Shown piece by piece: positions 1-6,343 of a stretch of DNA of 10,295 nt. Position 1 is the first letter of the stretch; every line of letters begins with the position of its first letter. The position numbers and the translations under genes are program-made. The stretch spans positions 1 to 10,295 of the forward strand of contig CAZJDM010000151.1 of assembly GCA_964544765.1 (NCBI GenBank), in the 5' to 3' direction. The notes beneath the pieces are model-generated. The model saw only the letters and a program-made list of their open reading frames with translations. It was not told the DNA's origin and ran no database searches. Origin of the DNA: CAZJDM01 sp964544765. Its GTDB lineage: Bacteria; Bdellovibrionota_B; Oligoflexia; CAYFLR01.

Positions 1-94
1 AAAAAGGCTTTTCTTTAAAAGAAAAGAAACCCGTAATAGGCAGTTTAGGTTTTAAAAGGTAATTAGTAAAATTGCTTGTTTTGAGGGGTAGATT

Positions 95-2074
95 ATGAAA
101 ATAGCCGTTTGTCTAGGAATAAAACAACAAAAAGAAAACATTCAAATGCTGCTGCCTCTACTTGAATCTCATCAACTCACATTTTTCACATATGAAAATA
201 AAATATTTGAGGTTGAATCGTTTGAATATAAGTTAAATCAACCCGAGTTTCAGTGTTTTCAATGTAATCCTGAGACAGTGGGCTATATGGAGAATTTAGA
301 AGATCTGCTTGAGCCTTTTGATTTAACGATTACTTTTGGCTCGGGGAATATTTTCTCTTACCAAGCCCATAAGGCTAAGAAGCAAAATGATAATCTCTTT
401 ATCGTCGTTGAGAATGACACAGTTCCTTTTTATTATGAGCAGAATGATAATATCATCAAAATAAAAAAGGAAGTGCTGAATGTGGCTGATGCCATAATTG
501 CCACTTCAGAATTGTCCAGGATAAGATTAATAACTGAAGGATGCTCCGATAATATTATAACCGTAATCTATCCATGGATCACTAAACAAAGCCTTTATAT
601 TAAGTGTGACAAGATATTAGATTTTCGTTCCTTCTTGAAATTAAAAGAGGATGATTTTTTGATATTGTGTTTAGGAAACCTTATTAATACAGAAATGGCT
701 TTTGGACTCCTTAATGCTGTTAATTATTTAGATGAAACGGTTTCCAAAGATTTAAGTTCAAAGATTAAAATGCTTTTTGCCAAGCCCTTTAAGGAAGCTG
801 AACATTTGAAAAAAAGAGCACTGATGACTGGTATCAACAAAAGAGCTATGTTTTTAGAAGATCTTCCTTTAGAGTATTATCGTTCAGTACTTATGGCCAG
901 TGATTTAGTTATTGCCGGTGAATGTTCAGTTTCACATATTTCTAATTCATATCCTATGACTACTTTTCCCTTTGATCTTTTAAAGGCGATGGTTGTGGAA
1001 AAACCTTTGTTGGTAGCTAAGACAGGGGTGATTTCAGAAATTGTTGATAAAGGAGGAATGCAGGTAGAGGTGGGTAATTTTGCCGAGTTGGGAGAAGTTG
1101 TTCTTTCTTTGATGCAAGATGCGCAAATGCGAGAATATTATTCCACTAGTTCAAAAGAAAGAGCTCATAAAATGTTTTCTCCAGAAAAACTGATTAATTC
1201 TTATGAAAAATTGTTTTTATCTCTAGAACAAGGCTTACATCAGAGAAAAAAGAAACAAACTACTACCGCAAATCAAGGTAGAAATGTAACTAAATTGGAA
1301 GATAATATGAGGGATAGGGTGGCAGTTAATGGCGTGGTAAATAAAGTAGAGGATAAGGGAACAGTAGATAGGGCGGGAAGAGTTGTAGAAGAAGATAAAG
1401 CTGATATAGATTACTTATTGTCTAATAAAGAATATTTAAAATGTAAGGATCTTGTAGAAAGAAAGTTAGCCGGTAAAAAACTTCAGTGTTCTGAAGAGGG
1501 AACCTATTTGAGTATTCAAGCAGATTGTATGAATCACTTAGGTGATTTAGCGGGTGCAGTAGGTAAGTATGAATTAGCTTTAAGAAAGAATCCTCATGAA
1601 TATAAAGCCTTTACGGGGTTAGGAAGTATTGCTATTCAAATGGGACAATATGATCAAGCCTTGTCTTTTTTACAAAAAGCATTGAAAATGAATTCTCTTG
1701 ATGAAAAGGTCCTTTTGGGGATAGGTATTTGCCAATTAAGTCTTTTAAATGTAGATGAGGCCATTATTTGGGTCCAAAAGTCGTTGGATATAGCTCCAAA
1801 AAATCAATTGGCTGTTCTTACTATGTTACAAATAGCTAATGTCAAACAAGATTATGAAATAGTCGAAAATGCGTTGTATGAATATGTACAATTTTACCCT
1901 AATAATATACCAATGCTGATTCATTTAGCGCGTACTTATCAAAAACAGAATAAGCAAAATGAACTAAAGAAAGTAATTGATAGAGTCTATTCTATCGATC
2001 CAGATAATCCCGAAATAAATATGCTAATTAATGAAAACACGAATACTTCATCGACAGAGACATCAAACAGTTGA
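95..2074 (+). CDS. GT4-like glycosyltransferase with C-terminal TPR array
   Basis: 659 residues, no signal peptide or membrane segment, so probably cytoplasmic. Residues 1 to about 380 look like a GT-B fold glycosyltransferase of the GT4 (glycos_transf_1) type: a 'VADAIIATSELSRIRL' stretch at the end of the first Rossmann half, then 'LPLEYYRSVLMASDLVI' (from about 257) and 'PFDLLKAMVVEKPLLVAKTG' (from 292), which matches the usual nucleotide-sugar binding segment. The paired glutamates of the E-x7-E motif appear replaced by Thr289 and Lys297, so activity is uncertain. Residues 384-445 form a charged Lys/Glu/Val-rich linker. From about 470 to 640 there are about five TPR-like repeats with 'A-x-x-x-Y-x-x-A-L-x-x-N-P' spacing. 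The start is supported by GAGGGG at 83-88, six bases before the ATG. The neighbour downstream is convergent, 39 bases away. Donor and acceptor cannot be told. A protein-glycosylating or scaffold role through the TPRs is only inference. Confidence 0.8.
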   Translation: MKIAVCLGIKQQKENIQMLLPLLESHQLTFFTYENKIFEVESFEYKLNQPEFQCFQCNPETVGYMENLEDLLEPFDLTITFGSGNIFSYQAHKAKKQNDNLFIVVENDTVPFYYEQNDNIIKIKKEVLNVADAIIATSELSRIRLITEGCSDNIITVIYPWITKQSLYIKCDKILDFRSFLKLKEDDFLILCLGNLINTEMAFGLLNAVNYLDETVSKDLSSKIKMLFAKPFKEAEHLKKRALMTGINKRAMFLEDLPLEYYRSVLMASDLVIAGECSVSHISNSYPMTTFPFDLLKAMVVEKPLLVAKTGVISEIVDKGGMQVEVGNFAELGEVVLSLMQDAQMREYYSTSSKERAHKMFSPEKLINSYEKLFLSLEQGLHQRKKKQTTTANQGRNVTKLEDNMRDRVAVNGVVNKVEDKGTVDRAGRVVEEDKADIDYLLSNKEYLKCKDLVERKLAGKKLQCSEEGTYLSIQADCMNHLGDLAGAVGKYELALRKNPHEYKAFTGLGSIAIQMGQYDQALSFLQKALKMNSLDEKVLLGIGICQLSLLNVDEAIIWVQKSLDIAPKNQLAVLTMLQIANVKQDYEIVENALYEYVQFYPNNIPMLIHLARTYQKQNKQNELKKVIDRVYSIDPDNPEINMLINENTNTSSTETSNS

Positions 2075-2113
2075 TATTGTTTTTCGTAGGCAAGTTACCT
2101 TTTTAGACTAAAC

Positions 2114-2710
2114 TTATTTCATTTCTGTGCCTTTTTTTATCTCACTTAATACTTTTTTAGAGATGTCTTTAAAAGTTTCCATTGTTCCTTGGTGTTCGGT
2201 GGCAATTGATTCAAATTCTTTGGATCGATATAGATTTATGGCGTTAGTCAAGGCAGAAATAGGTAAACGATTTTTGGCATCACGCTTATTATATTGAATA
2301 AGTAAAGGTAGTTTTGACAATGCATATCCGCAAGAAGATAAGGTGTCAGCTAGGGCAAAAAAGGCATCAACATTATCATTTAAGGAGTTGAAACTCGAAT
2401 CAGCAACAAATACAACACCATCTAATCCTCTGATGATTAGTTTTCTGGATTGATGGTAAAATCTAGAAGTAGGGAAAGTATAAAGATGCATTTTTATATG
2501 AAAATTTTGAAAAAAGCCTGCAGAGACAGGGAGAAAATCAAAAAAGGGAGTGCGAGGTTCAGTGTATTGGAGGGGAATGATATTTTTTTTTTCTGTCGAA
2601 GACATTAAAGTGTAGATCGATTTTAAATTGCTGGTCTTACCGCTTTGAGGAGGTCCAGCATAGATTATCTTACAATTGATTTCTTTAGTGGTATAATTCG
2701 TAAAGGCCAT
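2114..2710 (-). CDS. MglA-like small Ras-type GTPase with altered G3 motif
   Basis: 198 residues, about the length of Myxococcus MglA, and collinear with it. The N-terminal 'NYTTKEINCKIIYAGPP' with P-loop G19-PPQS-G24-K25-T26, switch I 'EPRTPFFDFLP' with Arg53 and Thr54, 'SRKLIIRGLDGVVFVADS' at 88-105 and the base-recognition motif N141-K-R-D144 are all typical of MglA. MglA is a polarity and motility switch that binds GTP and works with its GAP MglB; it is cytoplasmic. The oddity is the G3 region: Pro80-Thr-Ser-Arg-Phe-Tyr replaces the family's P-G-Q-V-F-Y, so catalytic Gln82 is Ser. No mglB is seen next to it. There is no clear Shine-Dalgarno sequence; the start is chosen by alignment with the family N-terminus. 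It lies 106 bases after dnaX on the same strand and could be co-transcribed. The function of this divergent member is unknown. Confidence 0.88.
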   Translation of the reverse strand: MAFTNYTTKEINCKIIYAGPPQSGKTSNLKSIYTLMSSTEKKNIIPLQYTEPRTPFFDFLPVSAGFFQNFHIKMHLYTFPTSRFYHQSRKLIIRGLDGVVFVADSSFNSLNDNVDAFFALADTLSSCGYALSKLPLLIQYNKRDAKNRLPISALTNAINLYRSKEFESIATEHQGTMETFKDISKKVLSEIKKGTEMK

Positions 2711-2714
2711 AACT

Positions 2715-2779
2715 TTAGCAATTAATAGGTTATTTAAAAAAACAACTACTTATCAAATACAAAGGTTTATAATTGCTAA
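2715..2779 (-). repeat. 10-bp inverted repeat in the leader of the MglA-like gene
   Basis: TTAGCAATTA at 2715-2724 and its exact reverse complement TAATTGCTAA at 2770-2779 are separated by 45 bases in the dnaX to GTPase gap. In the minus-strand transcript the downstream arm ends four bases before the GTPase start codon, where a Shine-Dalgarno sequence would lie. It could pair to hide the start, act as an operator, or be chance in AT-rich DNA. Confidence 0.4.
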
Positions 2780-2816
2780 TCATAACAAGCCTTTAAAATG
2801 TTTAAAAGAGGAAACA

Positions 2817-4553
2817 TCAAATTTGATCATTTTTTTCTAAAATAACTTGGGTGATATTAGCATCCAGTGCTTCTACAGTTTTCTGAACTATGGGGTGATT
2901 TATTAGGGCTTTTTTTTTATTTTCCATCGCTTGTTTTTGCTTTTCCAGTTGTTGATCATAAAGGGATTTGTATTCTTTGGCGGGTTCATTTTTCTTTAAT
3001 AATTCAATTTTCAATGTACAATCGGGAGTAAAAAATTGATTAAAGAGATCTAGCAATTCTTCCTTTAAGGGAGATTCGGTTATTGATTGTGAGGAATATG
3101 CATTAGGTTGAAAAATAATGGATAATTGATTTTCTTTTATTTTACACATTCCTTGTTGGAAACTGCCACTCAATATTGGGTTGTGTTGAGTTATATATTT
3201 AATGAAGTCAATTACGTTTTCTTTATTCAGTAATTTTTTTTTTAAGGAGGATGCTTGCTGGTTTTGAGGATTATAAGTATTGATATGGGGAGGATTAGCA
3301 CTAGTATTGATATGAGGGGAATTGGTATTAGCACTAGTCTTGATACTAGTATGGGTATTGATATGAGGAGAATTGGTATTATTACTATTACTATTATTAG
3401 TATTGATATAGGGAGATTTTACCTGAGTGCTTAATTCATTGATTATCTCAGAGATGGGAACAAAAGACTCTGTCTTGGCGCAATCTAACAGACTTGATTC
3501 AATTACAAATCGTTGTAAATGGCTGAATTTTAAGGTGTCAATAGCCACAATTATTTTACCAAATATTGTTTGAAGCTTATCTTCAGGAGCATGGTTAATC
3601 ATACTTTCCATGACGGATAATTCGTCTGGGGAAAAGCCTTCGTCAGTGAGAGCTTCTTTGTTGGAATGTAGAATTATTAAATTTCGAGTTAACGTGGCTA
3701 AATCTGATAAAAATTTAGTCCAATCAAGACCAAGGCGATCGACTTTTTCAATAATATCCAATATTTTATCGTAGTTTTTCTGTAAAACAGCTAAGAGACA
3801 TTGAGAAATTTGGGAAAAACCAGCGATTCCAAGTAGATCTACAGTTTTTTGATAAGTAATATTGTCTTCCGAAAAGGAAATCACCTGTTCTAGTAGTGTT
3901 TGGGAATCTCTTATGCTGCCTTCCGCTTCTCGGACAATTAAGCCAATGCTTTCAGGATCGTACTTAATGTCACTGTCTTTTAAAATTTTTTCTAATAAGG
4001 TATATATTACGGAAGGGTCAACCTTTCGGAAAGCAAAATGAATGCAACGAGATTTTACTGTAAGAGGTATTTTATGTAACTCTGTTGTTGCTAGAATAAA
4101 AATAACATTAGCGGGGGGTTCTTCGATAGTTTTTAAAAGAGCGTTGAAAGCGCTACCTGATAACATATGAACTTCATCGATGATGTATATTTTATACTTG
4201 CTTTTTATAGTGTGATATTTGATATTTTCAATGATTTGCCTTATGTCATCCACACTGGTATGTGATGCTCCATCAATTTCATATACGTCATCCGATCGGT
4301 ACTCTTTGATTTCTATACAATTATCACAAATATTACAGGGGTTTATGGTTGGGCCATTTTTGCAGTTTAGTGCTTTGGCCAATATTCTTGCAGTGGAAGT
4401 TTTTCCGATTCCGCGTATTCCGCTAAATATCATAGCATGAGGTGTTTTATTGAGATTTATGCTGTTTTCAAGAATTTGGACGATAGGCTTTTGACCTATT
4501 AAATCCTCGAAGGTCTGAGGTCGCCATTTGCGTGAAATCACTTCATAAGACAT
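2817..4553 (-). CDS. dnaX: DNA polymerase III subunit gamma/tau
   Basis: 578 residues. This is the clamp-loader ATPase that loads the sliding clamp and, as tau, links polymerase cores and the helicase at the fork. The canonical start 'MSYEVISRKWRPQTFEDLIGQ' fixes the ATG, with AGGA five bases upstream of it. The AAA+ core shows Walker A G45-IRGIG-K51-T, zinc ligands Cys64, Cys73, Cys76 and Cys79, Walker B 'IIDEVH' at 124-129 and the S168-R-C170 motif that carries the arginine finger. Domains II and III run to about residue 375. A Asn/Thr/Ser-rich low-complexity linker with repeated 'SPHINT'-like units fills about 378-432. A 10-A run encodes Lys438-440, and a tau-type C-terminal region follows to 578. 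The gene starts 28 bases after the SRP RNA on the same strand. A gamma form made by slippage at the A run is likely but unproven. Confidence 0.97.
   Translation of the reverse strand: MSYEVISRKWRPQTFEDLIGQKPIVQILENSINLNKTPHAMIFSGIRGIGKTSTARILAKALNCKNGPTINPCNICDNCIEIKEYRSDDVYEIDGASHTSVDDIRQIIENIKYHTIKSKYKIYIIDEVHMLSGSAFNALLKTIEEPPANVIFILATTELHKIPLTVKSRCIHFAFRKVDPSVIYTLLEKILKDSDIKYDPESIGLIVREAEGSIRDSQTLLEQVISFSEDNITYQKTVDLLGIAGFSQISQCLLAVLQKNYDKILDIIEKVDRLGLDWTKFLSDLATLTRNLIILHSNKEALTDEGFSPDELSVMESMINHAPEDKLQTIFGKIIVAIDTLKFSHLQRFVIESSLLDCAKTESFVPISEIINELSTQVKSPYINTNNSNSNNTNSPHINTHTSIKTSANTNSPHINTSANPPHINTYNPQNQQASSLKKKLLNKENVIDFIKYITQHNPILSGSFQQGMCKIKENQLSIIFQPNAYSSQSITESPLKEELLDLFNQFFTPDCTLKIELLKKNEPAKEYKSLYDQQLEKQKQAMENKKKALINHPIVQKTVEALDANITQVILEKNDQI
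3234..3243 (-). other. candidate dnaX slippage site (A10)
   Basis: The coding strand has ten consecutive A residues, read as TTA-AAA-AAA-AAA-TTA (Leu437, Lys438-440, Leu441). One extra A, or a -1 shift, gives Ile-Thr-Glu-stop, about 443 residues. One missing A, or a +1 shift, gives Asn-Tyr-stop, about 441 residues. Either product would end between the clamp-loader part and the tau-specific domain, like the known gamma proteins of E. coli (ribosomal frameshift) and Thermus thermophilus (transcriptional slippage on an A run). I see no Shine-Dalgarno-like stimulator upstream in the mRNA, so transcriptional slippage is the better guess. Confidence 0.6.
3277..3415 (-). repeat. degenerate tandem repeats in the dnaX linker
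   Basis: On the plus strand, copies of GTATTGATATGRGGRGAATT begin at 3277, 3304, 3355 and 3400, two of them followed by a TTAGCACTA-like tail. They encode 'PPHINT', 'SPHINT', 'SPHINT' and 'SPYINT' in the DnaX linker, between Asn/Thr/Ser-rich spacers. The near identity at base level points to recent expansion by replication slippage or recombination. The reading frame is kept, since copy spacing (27, 51 and 45 bases) is always a multiple of three. Confidence 0.8.
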
Positions 4554-4580
4554 GATGTTCCTATATTTTTAAGCTCAACT

Positions 4581-4688
4581 ATTGATAGCTAGATTAACTT
4601 ACCACAACAAAGACAATTCCTACCGTTGCTACCTTCCGGTCCTGGCGGAGTTCGGAGCATCCTGCTTGGTAAGCATCTAGCTATCAAT
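4581..4688 (-). ncRNA. ffs: signal recognition particle RNA, small 4.5S type
   Basis: The minus strand carries the conserved SRP RNA core CCAGGACCGGAAGGTAGCA (about 4627-4645), with the GGAA tetraloop closed by C-G pairs and the adjoining asymmetric loop that binds Ffh. The ends form a perfect 13-bp closing helix, 4581-4593 with 4676-4688. A second helix pairs CTTACCA with TGGTAAG (4667-4673 with 4598-4604). About 108 bases is the size of the 4.5S form without an Alu domain. It works with Ffh and FtsY to send nascent membrane proteins to the translocon. It lies 27 bases upstream of dnaX in the same direction, as in Bacillus and other bacteria. The exact ends are set by the closing helix and may be trimmed in vivo. 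No convincing promoter was seen upstream. Confidence 0.95.
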
Positions 4689-4763
4689 ACTTAGGAGCCT
4701 GATCAGTATCAGACAATTAACAATAATCTATTAGCATTAACGGTGCCTTATTACAATACTTAT

Positions 4764-4787
4764 TCCAACAATTTTATGATTGTTGGA
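4764..4787. repeat. 9-bp perfect hairpin between the SRP RNA and rplM
   Basis: TCCAACAAT (4764-4772) and ATTGTTGGA (4779-4787) flank a six-base loop, and a further ATTGTTG follows at 4795-4801. It sits in the divergent gap between the SRP RNA and the ribosomal protein genes. It has no following T run on either strand, so it is unlikely to be an intrinsic terminator. It could be a protein binding site or an RNA hairpin. Confidence 0.45.
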
Positions 4788-4816
4788 GTTAATAATTGTT
4801 GTGGGTGCTTTTCCGA

Positions 4817-4851
4817 TTGACAAGGAGAATAATTTGCTATATCAGATATAG
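4817..4851 (+). promoter_or_regulatory. candidate rplM-rpsI promoter overlapped by a dyad
   Basis: A consensus -35 box TTGACA lies at 4817-4822. Fifteen bases later comes TATATC (4838-4843), preceded by TG at the extended -10 position. The -10 is part of an almost perfect palindrome, CTATATC-A-GATATAG (4837-4851), which would suit an operator. The leader to rplM would be about 110 bases. The 15-base spacer is short, so the promoter call is moderate. A second option lies downstream: TTGACG at 4861 with TGG-TAATAA at 4884-4892. Confidence 0.45.
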
Positions 4852-4899
4852 GCTTGATTATTGACGTTTTTTGATTATTCGAGTGGTAATAAATAAATT

Positions 4900-4919
4900 A
4901 AGTATAGATAAGTATAGAT
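4900..4919. repeat. two tandem 10-bp direct repeats in the rplM leader
   Basis: AAGTATAGAT occurs twice back to back, 40 to 59 bases before the rplM start. One helical turn of spacing would suit two bound protein copies, but simple slippage in AT-rich DNA explains it equally well. Confidence 0.5.
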
Positions 4920-4958
4920 TGAGAGTTGGAAATTTAGACTAAAAGGTGTGAGGAAATA

Positions 4959-5387
4959 ATGAGAACATTTAGCGCAAAGAAAAATGATACCCCTAAGAAA
5001 TGGTATGTTATTGATGCTAAAGATAAGGTTTTAGGTCGTCTTTCTACAAGAGTAGCGGATATTTTACGAGGGAAAAATAAGGTAGTGTATACCCCTCATG
5101 TTGATACCGGTGACTATGTAATTATTATCAATGCCGATAAAATAAAATTAACCGGCAATAAATGGAAAGACAAGGTATATCATACTCATAGTGGTTACTT
5201 AGGGGGACTTAAAAGTATTACGGCACAGGATCTCATCAGAAAAGATCCACAAAAGCTCCTAGTTCATTCAGTAAAAGGAATGTTACCTAAAAATAAACTA
5301 AACCGGCAAATTATAAGCAAACTGAAGGTTTGCGCGGGATCAGATCATAAGTATGAGGCCCAAAAACCTGAGGTTTTAGAAATATAG
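4959..5387 (+). CDS. rplM: 50S ribosomal protein L13
   Basis: 142 residues, the usual L13 length. Typical segments are 'KWYVIDAKDKVLGRLST' near the N-terminus, 'LRGKNKVVYTPHVDTGDYVIIINADKIKLTGNK' in the middle and 'SVKGMLPKNKLNRQIISKLKVCAG' near the C-terminus. L13 is an early-assembling protein of the large subunit that binds 23S rRNA. GAGGA at 4950-4954 gives a good ribosome binding site. rpsI follows after 34 bases, the classic L13-S9 operon order. The AT-rich leader of about 110 bases could carry L13 autoregulation, which is known in other bacteria but not shown here. Confidence 0.98.
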   Translation: MRTFSAKKNDTPKKWYVIDAKDKVLGRLSTRVADILRGKNKVVYTPHVDTGDYVIIINADKIKLTGNKWKDKVYHTHSGYLGGLKSITAQDLIRKDPQKLLVHSVKGMLPKNKLNRQIISKLKVCAGSDHKYEAQKPEVLEI

Positions 5388-5421
5388 TTAAAGAAATATA
5401 GAAATTGGGAGAGTAATTTAT

Positions 5422-5814
5422 ATGACAACTAAGCAATTTCATGCTGTAGGAAAAAGAAAATCATCTATTGCAAGGGTTTGGATGAAAGAAGGAACTGGTA
5501 ATATAACTATTAATAAAAGAACCCTTGATAATTATTTTATTCGTGAAACAGCTAAAATGATAGCCAAGTCTTCTTTAAGTCTAGTTGAAATGGAAGGCAA
5601 ATGGGATATAAATATCAATGTTTGTGGTGGTGGTTTAATGGGGCAGGCCGGTGCAATAAGACATGGTGTGGCCAAGGCGTTTTTATTGGTTGATGGTGAA
5701 TTGAGACCAACTTTAAAGAAAGCCGGTATGCTTACTCGTGATGCCAGGAAGAAAGAAAGAAAGAAATACGGTCAAAAAGGCGCAAGAGCAAGATTTCAAT
5801 TTTCCAAACGTTAA
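5422..5814 (+). CDS. rpsI: 30S ribosomal protein S9
   Basis: 130 residues, the standard length. It begins 'FHAVGKRKSSIARVWM', has the 'GGGLMGQAGAIRHGVAKAFL' core and ends in the basic tail 'KKYGQKGARARFQFSKR', which reaches toward the P-site tRNA in the small subunit. The ribosome binding site GGGAGAG lies at 5407-5413, eight bases before the ATG. It is co-directional with rplM, 34 bases downstream of it and almost surely in the same operon. Nothing is odd in the sequence. Confidence 0.98.
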   Translation: MTTKQFHAVGKRKSSIARVWMKEGTGNITINKRTLDNYFIRETAKMIAKSSLSLVEMEGKWDININVCGGGLMGQAGAIRHGVAKAFLLVDGELRPTLKKAGMLTRDARKKERKKYGQKGARARFQFSKR

Positions 5815-5818
5815 TATT

Positions 5819-5848
5819 TTGTTAATATATAAATATTACATTTATATT
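5819..5848 (+). promoter_or_regulatory. weak candidate promoter after rpsI
   Basis: TTGTTA at 5819-5824 and TATATT at 5843-5848 are 18 bases apart, in the 78-base gap before the 102-aa gene. The gap is nearly all A and T, so chance matches are likely. The downstream gene may simply be read from the rplM promoter. Confidence 0.25.
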
Positions 5849-5892
5849 GTTAAAATATACGCTATTATTTTTCGGTTTAGGGGAGATGTTAC

Positions 5893-6201
5893 ATGGCAGA
5901 TCAAGTTGAAGATATTTCCATTGAATATGAAGAGGACGGTAGGTTAATAGTAAAGGAACTGGAAAAAGAGATCCTATCCAAAGGAGCCTGGACCACTATT
6001 GTATTTTTGTATCAGGAATTAAATCGAAGAACTGACGTATATAACCCACCCAAAGTATCAATTCGCAGATATAAAAAAATCCGCGGAACCTATAGACAGC
6101 AAAGCAAATTTAACATATCTGGTCATAAACAAGCAAAACAGGTAATAGAAGTCCTAAATAGCTGGTTGGATTTAATGATTGTCGATGATAGTGGCGCTTA
6201 A
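5893..6201 (+). CDS. small conserved-looking protein, possible PC4/YdbC-like ssDNA-binding fold
   Basis: 102 residues, hydrophilic, no signal peptide. GGGGAG at 5880-5885 is a strong ribosome binding site seven bases before the ATG, and this supports a real gene. The N-terminus is acidic ('VEDISIEYEEDG'). From about residue 33 the pattern 'KGAWTTIVFLYQELN...PPKVSIRRYKKIRGTYRQQSKFNIS' followed by an amphipathic helix 'HKQAKQVIEVLNSWL' resembles the PC4/YdbC layout: curved beta strands with a basic, aromatic face, then one helix. That family binds single-stranded DNA or RNA. The likeness is seen by eye only and family membership is inference. It lies 78 bases after rpsI on the same strand, ahead of a terminator, so it probably belongs to the ribosomal protein operon. 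The alternative is a ribosome- or RNA-associated protein of unknown function. Confidence 0.8.
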   Translation: MADQVEDISIEYEEDGRLIVKELEKEILSKGAWTTIVFLYQELNRRTDVYNPPKVSIRRYKKIRGTYRQQSKFNISGHKQAKQVIEVLNSWLDLMIVDDSGA

Positions 6202-6343
6202 AGCCTGGTCAGTGGTGTTTATAAAAGCTTGAGTGATGTCCAGTTTCAAATATCCAAAATTATAACAATCCCTTGAATAGACTAGCTTTGTACTAGATAA
6301 TGTTAATTGTCTTTCTAACGAACAGTTTTTAGAAGAACTTTGG

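Noticed and set aside
8..26. CTTTTCTTT/AAAGAAAAG palindrome at the window start
   Set aside because: All A/T apart from four pairs, nearly no loop and no following T run on the plus strand; too weak to call a terminator of an unseen upstream gene.
2075..2113. Possible terminator between the two convergent genes (GGCAAGTTACC then TTTTT)
   Set aside because: The stem is only two G-C pairs, a mismatch and two A-T pairs; not a stable hairpin.
2910..2918. A9 run near the 3' end of dnaX as a slippage site
   Set aside because: A slip here would change only about the last 35 residues and does not match any known gamma/tau boundary.
4219..4440. 73-codon plus-strand frame opposite dnaX
   Set aside because: Antisense shadow of the conserved AAA+ region; no ribosome binding site or recognisable protein features.
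4776..4820. Short frame ATG ATT GTT ... TGA (14 codons, Cys-rich) in the rplM upstream gap
   Set aside because: No ribosome binding site, overlaps the hairpin and the candidate -35 box, and nothing links it to attenuation.
5738..5947. 69-codon frame overlapping the end of rpsI and the start of the 102-aa gene
   Set aside because: Out of frame with both, encodes a low-complexity Ile/Tyr stretch from the AT-rich gap; the two overlapping genes are better supported.
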